A DNA stretch of 64,000 nt from Prosopocoilus inquinatus (taxonomy: Eukaryota > Arthropoda > Insecta > Coleoptera > Lucanidae), in assembly GCA_036172665.1 (NCBI GenBank), contig CM069872.1, positions 48,780,101-48,844,100 of the forward strand, read 5' to 3'. Numbering within the stretch: the stretch's first letter is position 1; each line of letters opens with the position of its first letter. Shown one piece after another: positions 22,128-34,390 of the stretch. Both the position numbers and the translations under genes were made by a program. The notes under the pieces are model-generated. The model was given only the letters and a program-made list of their open reading frames with translations. It did no database searches and was not told where the DNA came from.

Positions 22128-22491
22128 GTGATAACCAGGGAAAAGAATTCAGGCCACTTGTTCCGAGAACGGTACGAAAATTTAACACTCAGACTGTATC
22201 AGCTTCACATACAAAGTGCAATTGCTCGCATTGCACTATTTCCCCTCCATTCAATAACATTTCGATGCATCGCATCAGAGGTCACAGAAAGGTGGCAGGA
22301 GTAAGGCCCAGTTTTACAATGACGGTTTAACTTTGAACCGAAGCTTAAATCTTTCACAACAATTGTTGAAATAATAGTTGCTAAGGGTTTAAGCCTCAGC
22401 TCAAAGTTGAGCCGCATTTGTAAAACTGGACCCATTCGGCGTAAAAAACGTCCAACACTAAGTGGCCTGAATTCTTTTCCTTGGTCATAAC
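22128..22491. mobile_element. hAT-type MITE, copy 2
   Basis: The element 22136-22483 begins CAGGGAAAAGAATTCAGGCC and ends GGCCTGAATTCTTTTCCTTG. It is flanked by GTGATAAC and GTCATAAC, an 8-bp target duplication with one mismatch. The outer 70 bp on each side match the copy at 4170-4367. The extra length is partly a second MITE at 22304-22433. Confidence 0.8.
22304..22433. mobile_element. MITE with GGGTCCAGTTTTACAA ends, nested in the hAT MITE
   Basis: GGCCCAGTTTTACAATG opens the element and its inverted counterpart CATTTGTAAAACTGGACCC closes it. The arms extend through GGTTTAACTTTGA and TCAAAGTTGAGCC. It is about 130 bp, non-coding, with an AT-rich centre (AACAATTGTTG). It lies entirely inside the hAT MITE. 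Confidence 0.7.
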
Positions 22492-22525
22492 GGTTTGGTT
22501 CGAGTGCTGATTTTAACAGATTACT

Positions 22526-24385
22526 TCTGCCTTTACGGTTTCTTTCTTTTGGTTTTCCTCTCTTGTCAATAATGTTTCCCTCTCCCGTCAATAATGTTCA
22601 CCACTTTATCAACTTGCATTCCTACTTGATTACGACTTGACATTTCCGAATTTGGAAAACGATTTGACAAATAGGGAATCTTAATTAGACTAAAGGGGAA
22701 AACCAAAAGAAAAGTTAGCATCAAATTATTATTTAAACAACACTAACATATCCTCGTACATCTGATTGATCGTCGTCTGTGTAAAGTTGCAAACAAATAT
22801 TTTACAAACACAAGAAATAGTAAAATTAGAAGAAAAAAAATGTATAGTTTGTTACTGTTGGTTTCCTTGATTTTGAGCAATTGACATATTACAAGCGGGA
22901 AAGCATTTAAGTTTAAATTTTCGTGAAAACTGAAGTCGTTTCCGTTTACGATCTCCTCGCCGCGCTTTGCATTCGCGTTCTTGTTTTTCTAAATCTGCAA
23001 GACCTAATTCGACGACCATTATTAACAGCTACGTACGCGAGTTCATAACAAAAGTTCGGCAAAACTGCTTTCGTCGGCAATAAAACGCAGACGAAAGTTG
23101 GGCGAAGAACTTTTAAAATTTTACGTAAGCGAATGAAAACACTCCGCGCAATTCCCGAAACTCGTTGCGACTAGATAATTTTCCACAGCGGAAACTTACA
23201 CCACGCGAAATTCTATCGAGGATTTAAATAATAGACTGGTTCGTGAGAGTCTCCTCTTAATGAAAACGCCCGCCGCAGTGAAATAAGGAACACACATATT
23301 TACTTTTCATCCCTCTCGACATTTATCGCCGCCGCAAATTGAATTATTATCGGGGAGATCTCGGAACCTCACCACGAAACAGCTCAGGTTTATCAAAATG
23401 CGCACTCGAATTAAGCTCGTTGCGGGGTTAAAACCCCTTGCACTTACGTAAGACCGTCCCTAATCAAATCAAACAAGCAACTGATTGTCGCTCCGGTGAA
23501 ATTGTTCGAGTGCAGCTGAATGCTAAAGAAGAACGTTTCACGTTAACTATGCCGCCGTGTACGTGCTCTGTTTTCGAATTTATTTGCAAAATAAGACGTT
23601 GGCGAAAGAGCTACGCGATACAAATAATGCGATATACGGAGAAAATCTGCGAGGAACAATTTCAAATGTGAAGTTCATAACCAGAAAATGAATGTGTGTT
23701 TTGAATTCAGAACAAAGAAATTTGGACAATTCTTTTGAGGGTTTTCAAGTACACAGTTTACAAGTAATGCCTGAAAAGAATAAAATCGAAGAGTGGGAAA
23801 GAGAGCTAGTCTCTGAAGGAAGAAGGTATGGGCCTAAACAGATACGGGCGTTAGGAAGTAACCCCTGCGCACTGTGGAACCGTCTCCCAGGATCCACAGC
23901 GTGCGCTGATAATCGGAAACTTCCAGGAGATATCTTAACACTAAGTTATTTAAGACAGCTAAAACAGCCGCAACGTGCTTAATAATAAATATATTTACTC
24001 AGTACAACAGTAAGCACACTAACCTTAAGGGCTTAAGATAACTTAAATAATTCAAATTCGATGCGATACACAACTTAAACAATGATTAAATTCACATAGG
24101 TGCAGTACTGACCTTTACAGAAACGTGAAATGGTAATTCAGCCTTTTTAAATTAATCTTGGTTCTAAAACCACGAGAGAACATTAACTAGTACACAGAAA
24201 TGTGCCGAAAATATTTACGTAAACAATTAAATTAGTCAATTAGTTATAAAACAGAAGTTTACGTTACTTTGGTTCCAGTTAATCGATGTGGCGGCGGCGG
24301 TGACAGTCAGAGTCAGATGTCACCAATGAGACACATTCGCACGAGAATACGTCGAACTTCGGTTAATATTATCGTATCCCTAACG
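22526..24385. other. intergenic; GC-richer island 22.95-23.45 kb, no gene seen
   Basis: The segment 22950-23450 is single-copy and GC-richer (for example CTCCTCGCCGCGCTTTGC). Open frames at 23438-23671 and 23692-23982 lack recognisable domains, splice support or homology I can name, so they are not called. Confidence 0.4.
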
Positions 24386-24623
24386 TACTATCGAAAGCAA
24401 AAAAATAGTAGTCAAAAACAGTTTCCTGTAATTATTCTTTCTCAAAATGGTATCGTTTAAGGATGACTTTACAAATAACATTAAAAAAAATTTGAACATT
24501 TCAGATTTAACAACCTTAAGACTTCGGTAAAATTTATTAGTTCGTCTTTAATCAGTACCATTTTGAGAGAGAATAATTACAGGAACTGTTTTTTTTTTCT
24601 ACTATTTTTTCCTTTTGACTGTA
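24386..24623. mobile_element. mariner-like MITE, copy 2
   Basis: The left end is ATCGAAAGCAAAAAAATAGT and the right end TTTTGACTGTA. Subterminal arms CAGTTTCCTGTAATTATTCT and its partner AGAATAATTACAGGAACTG match copies 1 and 3. Its right half is included in the tandem duplication that follows. Confidence 0.75.
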
Positions 24624-25000
24624 TCTCTTTGACCTTCGAGTACGAGCGTCGTAATGGCGACTTCGAAGAAAGTGGAACCTTCACTGTATACTTCGGTAAA
24701 ATTTATTAATTCGACTTTAATCAGTACCATTTTGAGAAAGAATAATTGCAGGAAACTGCAACTGTATCTCTATGACCTTCGAGTAGAAGCGTCGTAATGG
24801 CGACTTCGAAGAAAGTGGAACCTTCACAGTATACTTCGGTAAAATTTATTAATTCCGCTTTAAGTAGTACCATTTTGAGAAAGAATAATTGCGAAACTGT
24901 TTTTTGTCCACTATTTCATGCTTTCAACTGTATCTCTATGACCTTCGAGTAGGAGCGTCGTTATGGCGACTTCGAAGAAAGTGGAACCTTCACAGTATAC
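24522..25000. repeat. three tandem copies (169, 143, 167 bp) fusing a MITE half to a possible coding start
   Basis: Copies start at CTTCGGTAAAATTTATTA at 24522, 24691 and 24834. Each runs from the right half of the mariner-like MITE through CGACTTCGAAGAAAGTGGAA to CACAGTATA. Copy 2 lacks about 25 bp. Each copy carries an ATG at the same place (24654, 24797, 24963). Only the third continues into unique sequence. Confidence 0.85.
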
Positions 25001-25157
25001 AGTCATTACACCTCCCGGTATGGGACAGAACAACGGCAAACGTAGAAGCAAAAGTTTAAAGCGGTATCCATCTCTCTTTTTAATGCAGATCTGGTTTACT
25101 CGCTCGGAAGATTTGCTAGAAAGCAACTCAAAGGACATGTATTATAGAATATTATAG
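24963..25157 (+). CDS. possible small ORF or first exon, unrecognised
   Basis: An ATG at the 3' edge of the third tandem copy opens 64 codons. The product starts MATSKKVEPSQYTVITPPG, followed by a basic stretch (GKRRSKSLKR), and ends at TAG. The first half has the look of a real N-terminus with Pro, Lys and Ser balance; the second half is less convincing. A GTATGG after CCTCCCG could be a donor. No domain is recognised. The upstream copies have the same first ten codons but then run back into the repeat. It could be chance. Confidence 0.25.
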   Translation: MATSKKVEPSQYTVITPPGMGQNNGKRRSKSLKRYPSLFLMQIWFTRSEDLLESNSKDMYYRIL

Positions 25158-28100
25158 AATTTTGCGGCTCAGTTATGCACAAATTCACAATAGAAACAGA
25201 ACGTGTTTTCATCTTAATGTGCCGAAAGGTAAAATGTCCGTCGAAGCGAGAGATCGACGATGCCGGAAACGGCCCTCTACCGGCAGAATATGTATCTCCC
25301 CAGTTTAGAATTGGGAGACAAAGAATTCGGCCAGAGCAAACAAACAAGTTTCTAGGAATCAGTGTAGACTAAAACCTCAATTTCAAAGAAAGCAACAAAA
25401 GTATAAAAATGGCGCAATAACCAGAGCCTAATTAAAAAAAAACAACGGCATAATTGTGAAGATACTTGAGGGATATCAAAAGCAAATGGCAAGTAGCAAT
25501 TTCCAAAAATCGCCAAAGCAATTAGCTCAAGCCTCAGTATTAAGAGCAGCTATGAAGACCTATAACCGCCCAAAGACAGACTTTAAGATGGGAACTATTC
25601 CGGAAAGACTCCAATAACTGACGAAAATCTTTGTACAACCTGGACTGACCGGGAGGAGAAATGACGTTTATATTGTTAGAGGAAAATGTATCTGCTGTTT
25701 TCCTTTTCATTCTTTTCTCAAAACCTTGAAGGATGTGAGTTTTGATGCCGAAAAGTAGACACCTGGTAATATCTTAATTGGTATATTATACTGTTACGAA
25801 TTTAGCGTTCGTTTTACGTTTACTTATAAAAAAGACTCCATATAATTAATAAACTAATTTATTAATTTATGTTAAATAACATTGATAAACTAATTTATTT
25901 AAACATAAGTCGAACGATCAATTCCAAACTTTAAAGTGAACTGTCGTTTTATTTCCCCGAACGGTCTTTAAATATGCTTGGCCGGTGAAGATTCTAGACC
26001 ACGTGGCGATCGACTGTCTATCGAAGTTTCTTCGTCCAGAAAATTCCAACGCGCAAAGCAGACAGATGTAAGCCGAAGCGTCGAGACCTTTGACGCGCCA
26101 GGCTCTGACGTATCTAAGACTAATTCGCCATGTATTAAATCATCACATTATTTACAGACAAATCAGTATGGAGAAGAAACAGGAAATAATCCTCGGGGCG
26201 ATATATTATGGAATGACTATGTTGCTAGTATTTTCTTAAATATTTTAACCCATTTTGTCATATTTTTCTTTTTACATTACAACATGTTTGGTTTTATTAC
26301 AGATTTACTTGGATTTTACTTTTATTATCAAACAAAAATCATTCAATTTTAAATTTATTACTAAATAGGAAGGTTCTTGTGAATGATAGCGGTTCATCAC
26401 CCTTATATATCACACCTTTCAAATTATCGTCTACTTCCGAAATATACAGTGTGTTTCAAAAGTGACAAATTTAGGTATGAGAAGCATAAATAAAGAGAAG
26501 CAAAAAAGTTCAATAAACATAAGTCGTACGTAATGTCATTTTGTGCTGCTGGTAGTTGCCTGCTAATTATTAAGTATAAGTTAAGTACATAACTTACTTA
26601 TGGAACGTGCTGTACATGTGAAACAATTTGCTAATATAGAACTTGTTATAGCCGATAAATTTTCTAGAAGGCTTTTCCTTTTATAATTAATAGTTAAGGC
26701 ACTATTGAAGAAATCGATACCAATGATCCACATTGCATGATAAACAATTAAAAAAGTAGTGTCCCGTTTTCTACGTTCGACACTGTACAATGTTTAATTA
26801 AAATGTGTTTATCTAATACTCGTAATAAATCTTCTTACTTTTTTTTAGTTTACGTTGTTACAATTGAATTTCGTACTAACCGCCTCGGTCAGGTAGGCTA
26901 CTCTCTGTACATACCTGTCGAGCGCATTGTGGTTGCGTCGTTTGTAACACCCCACCCGGTGTCAGGTTGTAATTGCGCTCCTTTCGTTACCACGTAACAA
27001 CTTTCACTGTCTGATCAATTAATTCAATTGCTCTAACGCTGACGACAGTGTTTTTTTTAACAACTGAAGAACTGAAGATGACAAAAAAAGTTTATCGGAA
27101 GAGAAGAAAAGAAATAAAATAATATGACTGTAGACTCAAGAAATTTATTTTATTATTTTAAAAATAAACTATTCAGAATATATTCCTTCATTAGAAAGAA
27201 GTCATGACTCCGACCCCCGAGAAGACCTCTACAGGTTCATCGATCCTTAACTGACCTCTCTAAGTCCATCGATCCTTTTCAAATCTTCATTGACCTTCAA
27301 GTGGTCGATCTATCGAGATCGATCGTTGCGAATCCCTGCTTTAAACGAAGAATGAAGTCTTTTCGTAATATTTGACAATGTCATTGCCTGCCAAAAAGTT
27401 ATTGAACGTAAGAAGTCCTAGCTTGGACACCGTGAATGCCAAAAAGAAAATTGATTTACTAGCGGAGCGATGGTTTAAAGTTATAAAACAGTTTGTTTGT
27501 TGTACTTATCATGAACAGAGTTCATGAGCAACTGAAAACATCGTAAAGAACTCACGCAGGTGGATGCAATTTAAAATTTTGATTTATCCCCGGACCGGAT
27601 ACCACCGGGATAATATACGGACGCGGAAATCGCTCAAGATATATATGGAAAGTTCATGTCCTCGCGCGACTTTTCGCCGGTATTAGTTCGCCAGAACTAG
27701 ACTACATCATTCCCAACTTTGCATAATAGTGTGAAACGCTAGTTGTATCACAATGCAACCCCCTTCCCACCTTCCTCACCAATAAAACAACATCGCCCCC
27801 GGACTTCTGGAAACACGGACGAATAAATTCGGTTTAAAATTCGGCGTGTCCACTGCATCCAGAGTCCAGTTCCAGTTGTAAATTCGCTAGTGAGGGTTAA
27901 TGGGGCGAAGTCTCACGACGTATGAGTATTACGTAATTAATTTATTGTCCGACATATGCGAATGAAATAAATCACGCGCGCGTGCATTGTCACACAACTA
28001 AAAAGGAATTCGGAAAGATCACGTTGATATACGCCCGCCGCCCGGTCCTTTATTTAATTCAAAGGGAAAACGGATAGGAAAAAAAAAAGGTAAAAGCCTC

Positions 28101-28671
28101 ATATCTCACGTGCCTGTGCGTTCATATTAGCTCGGGGGTTGAGCTCGTTTAAACTTTCCATTGCAATTTGCGGTTCGCCGGGCAGACTTCGACGTTGATG
28201 TGGGGGCTTACATAAACCCATTAGGTTTCGGGGGAGAGGGAAAGGTCGTCACTGACAGACGGTTAAACAGTAATTACTTACTTACAAGAAGGAGGAAAAC
28301 TCGGGCAGAGAAATGCTAATCGGAAAACGATGCGTGATTCCATCTCTCGGGAAAGTTTCTTCTTCGAGGAATTCATCACATCACGAGCGATTTTGGAGGA
28401 CTGGGCAAACAAGCAAAAAACTAAAGACTATCGCAACGGACGGACACCTTATCTGGACCTCGAACTTCTGCATTTGTGGAGAAAACTTACAACTCAATTA
28501 GTGGAACAAAGTTCGCTCTGAGCGTCCGTCGTTATCAATTTAAGGATCGTTTTGGCGGCGGCGGCGGCGCGCGGCGTTTCGATTTGGACCAGCTTTCGGT
28601 TCACATTCACTTAGTCTGTTGCCTTCGAGCTCCAATTCGGACCTTAAAGTCCAAAGAATTATACTGACAAG
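25158..28671. other. intergenic; possible retroelement debris, GC-richer island 27.56-28.2 kb
   Basis: KFLGISVD followed after a stop by NLNFKES (25348-25392) resembles the C-terminal end of LINE reverse transcriptases and may be a remnant. TGTTACGAATTTAGCG near 25793 resembles a Gypsy LTR start, but no second LTR was found. A frame of about 124 codons at 25978-26352 (including GDILWNDYVASIF) is unassigned. The segment 27560-28210 is GC-richer, single-copy DNA. Confidence 0.3.
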
Positions 28672-30290
28672 ACGAAAGCTTTAGCTTAAAGCTCTTCCTC
28701 AAGCGGCCGGGGGTTTGACCTTATACTGTGCGAAATGAGCCGGCAGATGAACTGAGCTGACTTGCTACAAGCTTTAAGAGGAGAGCTTCAGTTTAAAGCT
28801 CGCCCTCAGGTGGCCAAGGCTTTGACCATATACTGTGCGATATAAGTTGACTGATGAACTGAGCTAACTTGCTACAAGCTTTAAGACGAGGGCTTCAGCT
28901 TAAAGCAGCCATGGATTTGACCTATACTGTGTGAAACGAGCTAACTGATAAACTAAGTTGACTTGCTACAAGCTTTAAGACGAGAGCTTCCTTAAAAATT
29001 CAAGATTCATTCTTGCCACTGCCTTTTTACGAATACGATTGTAACCTCTGTGCTCTTAGTCTACCAATCGATTTTTTCTTCACTTCGTCCGTCCTAAAAA
29101 GGATGGAAAAACATACTACCCAGACATTTGGGTGCGTTGTTTAGATCTCCACCATGCCTGGGACGGATGGAGCGCAGAGTTTTGAGGAAGTTGGTGATCT
29201 TCTTCAAAAAGTATTGCAAATATCAAAAGACGAGGAGATGAATACTCACACACACAAATTCTCGTTCCAAAAGGTAATTTGGAACACCTCTCACCCAAGG
29301 CCCAAGCAAACATAAAACAAAATTGAGAGGATTTGAGCTCGGAAGAGGCTCGAGATGAATGGCGACTTTCTTCCATAGGTACTGCTAGAGCTCTCGGTGG
29401 TCACGTCTTTTCTAGATAAGACGTTTTCATTGCAAATGCGATTTCCAGGACCTAAACATCATTTGGAATGCATCCCATTCCAGCAAACAAAAAAAAAACA
29501 AAATTGGAAGGACTTGTGTTCGGAAGAGGTTTGCCAGACATGGTTTATGACCTTCTAGCACAGGTTTTGCGAGAGCTTCAGCTTGAAGCTCGCCCTCAAG
29601 CAGCCAGGGGTTTGATCTTGCACTGTGCGAAACGAGCTAATTGATAAACTGAGCTGATTTACTACAAGCTTTAAGACGAGAGCTTCTTTAAAAATTCAAG
29701 ATTCATTCTTGCCACTGCCTTTTTACGAATACGATCGTAACCTCTGTGCGCTTCGTCTACCAATCGATTTTTCTACACTTCGTCCGTCCTAAAAAGGATG
29801 GAAAAGAATACTACCTAAACATTTGGGTGCGTTGTTTAGATCTCCACCATGCCTGGGACGTATGGAGCGCAGAGGTTTGAGGAAGTTGGTGATCTTCTTC
29901 AAAAAGTATTGCAAATATGAAAAGGCGAGGAGGTAAACACTCACACACACAAGTTCTCGTTCCAAAAGGTAATTTGGAGCACATCTTGCCCAAGGCCCAA
30001 GCAAACATAAAACAAGATTGAGAGGATTTGAGCTCGGAAGAGGCTCGAGATGCATAGCGACTTTCTTCCATAGGTATTGCTAGAGCTCTCGGCGGTCACG
30101 TCTTTTCCAGATAAGACGTTTTAATTACAAATGCGATTTCTAGGACCTAAAGAACATTTGGAATGCATCCCATTCCAGCAAACAAAAAAAAAAACAAAAT
30201 TGGAAGGACTTGTGTTCGGAAGAGGTTTGCCAGACATGGTTGATGACCTTCTAGCAAAGGTATTGCTACAGCTGTCTTAGTTGGTCATCA
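28672..30290. repeat. 694-bp direct duplication with about 103-bp sub-repeats
   Basis: Blocks at about 28976-29570 and 29670-30265 match closely (for example GAGCTTCCTTAAAAATTCAA and GAGCTTCTTTAAAAATTCAA; CATGCCTGGGACG; CACACACACAAATTCTCG). Upstream, shorter units of about 103 bp (ACTTGCTACAAGCTTTAAGA, then TTCAGCTTAAAGCTCGCCCT) repeat at 28672, 28774, 28877 and again at 29572. The paired antisense frames at 29116-29376 and 29811-30071 are the same frame in the two copies and have no recognised domain. Confidence 0.8.
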
Positions 30291-32389
30291 CGTCTTTTGC
30301 AGAAAAGATGATTTAATTGTGAACGCGATCCCTACGTCCTAAAGGTAATAGGGAATAACCCTCTCCAAAGCAAACGTAAAGCAAAATTGAATGGATTCGC
30401 ATCGGGAAGGGCTTCTTCCTCGACTGATTCAACCAGGTATACTTGAACCTACTTGTATCCCAAAGTCTTCTTATTTACATTGATCTTCAGGCCATTTGGC
30501 CACAATTTCTTCAACATTTCATTAGCTCTGGTACTTGTAATATAGATTTGAAAGAGACTTAAGGGCCTTCTTCCAAAGACACCGCTTTGGGAAGGTGTGG
30601 TTGCTCTTGTCCAATTTGCTATGTCTAATTAAGATAATTACTTTTGAGAGGTTCCAAGGCGTTTCTCAAATGTTATGTGCCAATAGGTGGACCTCCAGAT
30701 CCACTGTGGTCGTCTTAGTCTTCTCTGTGTTTATGTGTTTAGCATTACGTTGGAATTTGCAACGTTTCGTTAAATTCTGGAGATCTTTATAGAATCTCGA
30801 TGGAAGAAGGATAGACTTAAGAGCCTTTAAGAACCACATGAACTTTTTGGCGGCAACATCATAGTCAGATTTCTGCCGTCCAAGTGGTCCACACAACAAC
30901 GCATTTTTGGCTCAGTCCTCAAATCACGTTCCAAACAAAGAAATATTCTTCCAGGGGTGGCTCGTTTGGCTAAGCAAAGCCATGGAATTTGAATACACGC
31001 GATGAATCGGTTGCTATCATCTTACATTATTAGGTAGGGATAATCACAGGTATAACTTTTTTCACAGCCGATCCAGATTGGAAATTTATTTGAACCGCCT
31101 TGGACGCTAGCAGCCGTTCAACTTCAAATAAAAAAGTAATTTTTATTTCAGGCAGTGATACCACACGTTCGTTTTATTTGGCGTGAAGCAAAGGTGGCGC
31201 TTTCATTTTCATCGATTTGCCAGCAAAGAACCGACACGACAGTCTCCTTTAATTTAGAGCTGCCGCACGATCAAAGGAATGTAAAATTTCGCATTAACGA
31301 AACCCGGCAAGTGTGAAACTGTGAGTGACTGATTAGGCTTTAAAATTTCCACTCAATAAATAAAGTACAAAATCGTGTTTTAAATCCGCACATAAAAGGG
31401 TGCGTTTAAGAACTGTACTTTCGAGTACACATGCTTGCAGCTTGCCCAAGAAATCTTTTATGTTTGAAAAGTTAATCCGTTGTCATGGAAATAATGTTAC
31501 AGATGAGCAAGATCCAAAATGAGTTAGAAGTAGCGAGTGAGAAAGATGCGATTGTATGCTGAAGATGGATTCAAAGGTACAGTTTCCGAACACGCTCAAA
31601 GTAATGAAGACGGGATTTAGGAGAAGTTATGATTACGAAATTGGCACTTCTAACTTGTTATATTTCAAAGTCAAGTTATAAAATCAGCAGTCACTCTATT
31701 TCCGAATGGATGCTGCCCACTTGTTAAGTTAAAATTCTGCTCGCAAATCCTTGTTTTCCCAATATCGATTTATTGGCTTGGCTTTCATTTTTAAACAAGA
31801 TTAAAAAGTCTTCTCCATGGCTTCCAAAGCAACCGCTCGTTGTTTTGTTCTTGGTTAGCAAAAAAGGGTTGATGACTCTAAAGCTGCTTTTCTTGCTTTG
31901 GAAATTTGGAGAATTGGTCATTTGGGGCCAGCTATTATTGGTTTTCGTCGTTATCACTTGACGAAAGTTATTGGTTACCGTCGATCACCTGATCCATGAA
32001 AACCAGCAGCAGCAATCTTCAAACACACAATCCAAGCAGGAAGAGCAGCTTAAAATGTGTAGATTCCGGAAAGACTCATGAAATGGCAGCAGCAAGAAGA
32101 ACAGCAACCACAACATGAAAACTTGAAGAAGTTGATCTGTAACAACCGGAAACCTTCAAGTCTACGGAAGTACAAAGAAGAAGATTTCTAATTTTAATCT
32201 CAACACAAAAAATTCCTTGTGATTTTTTTGATTAATTTTTTAGCTTCCTCTTCCTCCTTATTAACAACGAATTTAAAAAGATGGTCACTATTATCGATTC
32301 ATTTATAAATCACTGAATTCTTTCTTTCTTTTTCTATGAGAAGTGGACGAACGAGTGAAATAAGATTGAAAAAACGATTCATCTTTCAT
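30291..32389. other. intergenic, no gene seen
   Basis: Mostly AT-rich single-copy DNA with a few direct-repeat remnants of the preceding block near 30290-30420. Open frames at 30595-30899 and 31724-31961 overlap each other on opposite strands and show no domains. Confidence 0.35.
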
Positions 32390-34390
32390 GTAGATCGATT
32401 TCTGAAGCTTGACAATATTTTCAAAATCACAAAGAACTTTGCAATGACGATTCTTCTTGGATTTTAAGTTGCAAGAAGGTTGCCAACCTTCAAAATCCAG
32501 AAGAACTTTGATTCACATAGTTCAATGATTCTTCTTGGTTTCTGAGTTGGAATTTGGCAAAAATGTTACCAACTTTCAAAATACAAGAAGAAGAACTTTG
32601 CAATGACGTATTTGATTCAGATTCTTCACCGATTTTTCTTGGTCAGATGATGCCAGGATCGGTGATAAAACGTCGGCGGAAGAAAGAAACCAAAAGGAAT
32701 CAATTAATAACGAAAATCAAAGTTGTAATTGCTAAGTTCCTTTGGATTTTAAAGATTGGCAGCATATTGATGAGTCGTCTTCTTCGTCATAGCTCCGGGG
32801 ATCAGTACAAAACGTCGGGATAAGAAAGAAGATTCTAACTCGAAGACCAAGAATCAATGAAACACGAGAATCAAAGATGTCATTAGTATTTTGAAGGTTA
32901 GCAACACCTTATAGAGATGTCTTCAGAGCTGCTTGGATCGGCGACGAAACGTCAGCAAAAGAAAGAAAATTCCAGCTTGGAAACTAAGAAGAATCAATAA
33001 ACAATTTTTTTTTATTTTGACTTCAGACCTGTTGATATCGGTGACAAAACGTCGGAAAAATAAAAAGATTCCAACTCTGAAACCAAGAAGAATCAAAGCT
33101 GTCATTGAAGAGTTCTTCTGGATTTTGAAGTATCCATGAACAGTAACCGTAGCCACCGTTGGCAACATCTTCTGAAGACGTCTTCGGAGCCTCTGGAGAA
33201 GATTCCAACTCGGAAACTAAGAAGAACCAGCTAAGCAATGAAAACCAAAAATGCACTGCGAAGTATTTTTTTTTTAATTTAGACGCTGGCAACATTTTGT
33301 TGAGACAGTCTTTAGAGCTGTTGGTGGCGGTGACAAAACGTCGGCGAAAGAAGAAGATTCCAAGTCGAAAACCAAGAAGAATCACAGTTGTCAGTGAAAC
33401 GTTCTTCTGGATTTTGAAGCAACTATGAACAATAACCGTGATCACAGCTGGAAACATCTTCTAGAGTCGTTTTCGGAGACTCTGAGGTCGGCCACAAAAC
33501 TTCGGCAAAAGAAAGAAGATTCCAGCTCGGAAATTAAGAAGAATTAACAATCAATGAGAACCAAAAATGCACTGCGAAGTATTTTTTTTTTTGAATTTCG
33601 AGGCTGGCAACATTTTGTTGAGACAGTCTTTAGAGCTGTTGGTGGCGGTGACAAAACGTCGGCGAAAGAAGAAGATTCCAAGTCGAAAACCAAGAAGAAT
33701 CACAGATGTCATTGAAACGTTCTTCTGGATTTTGAAGCAACTATGAACAATGACCGTGATCACTGCTGGCAACATCTTCTGGAGTCACTTTTGGAGCCTC
33801 TGAGGTCGGCGACAAAACTTCGGCAAAAGAAAGAAGATTCCAACTCGGAAACTAAGAAGAACCAGCTAAGCAGTGAGAACCAAAAATGCACTGCGAAGTA
33901 TTTTTTTTTTTTTTGAATTTCGAGGCTTGCAACATTTCGTTGAGACAGTCTTCAGAGCTGTTGGTGTCGGTGATAAAACGTCGGCGAAAGAAAACGATTC
34001 CAAGTCGAAAACCAAGAAGAATCACAGATGTCACTGAAACATTCTTCTGGATTTTGAAGCACCTACGAACAATGACCGTGATCACCGCTGGCAACATCTT
34101 CCGGAGTAGTTTTCGGAAACTCTGAGGTCGGCGACAAAACTTCGGTAAAAGAAAGAAGATTCCAGCTCCGAAACTAAGAAGAAGCAATGGAGAATGAGAA
34201 TCAGAAATGCACTGCAAAGTTCCTTTTTTGGATTTTGAAGGCTAGCGACGTTTTGTTGAGACGTCTTCAGAGCTGTTGGGTATCGTGACAAACCGTGGGC
34301 AAGAAAAAGAAGAAGATTCCAACTCGGAAACCAAGAAGAATCCAAAGATTTTTCTTGAAAAGTTCTCTTGGATTTTGAAGCATCTATGAA
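32390..34390. repeat. dimeric satellite, about 320-bp higher-order unit, with an orientation switch
   Basis: The monomer (about 160 bp) carries GACAAAACGTCGGCGAAAGA then GATTCCAAGTCGAAAACCAA then TTCTTCTGGATTTTGAAGC. Landmarks on the plus strand fall near 32660, 32806, 32943, 33045, 33330, 33495, 33648, 33812, 33970, 34131 and 34285. From 33330 on, alternate monomers match best (318-322 bp), giving a two-monomer higher-order repeat. Left of about 32620 the same words occur as reverse complements (AAAATCCAGAAGAACTTTG), so the array inverts. The many ORFs with RRRFVTATNSS-like products are frames of the satellite. Confidence 0.85.

Larger units (their letters stand above)
22106..22525 (+). mobile_element. 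tRNA-derived SINE split by a hAT MITE
   Basis: GTGTCGTGATAGCTCAATGG (A box region) ends at about 22127. The matching B box GGTTTGGTTCGAGTGC resumes at 22492 after the MITE. Removing 22136-22491 rejoins a head of the same family as 21885-21950. The SINE therefore predates the MITE. Confidence 0.6.

Noticed and set aside
25793..26180. Gypsy LTR starting TGTTACG
   Set aside because: No second LTR, primer-binding site or internal coding region was found, so it is left as a remark only.
29116..30071. Paired frames starting MEESRHSSRASSELKSSQ or similar
   Set aside because: They are the two copies of one duplicated non-coding block, with no domain and no substitution pattern that could be judged.
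33023..34217. Several overlapping frames with FRRRFVTATNSS-like products on both strands
   Set aside because: They recur with the satellite period and differ by frameshifts, so they are repeat frames rather than a gene family.
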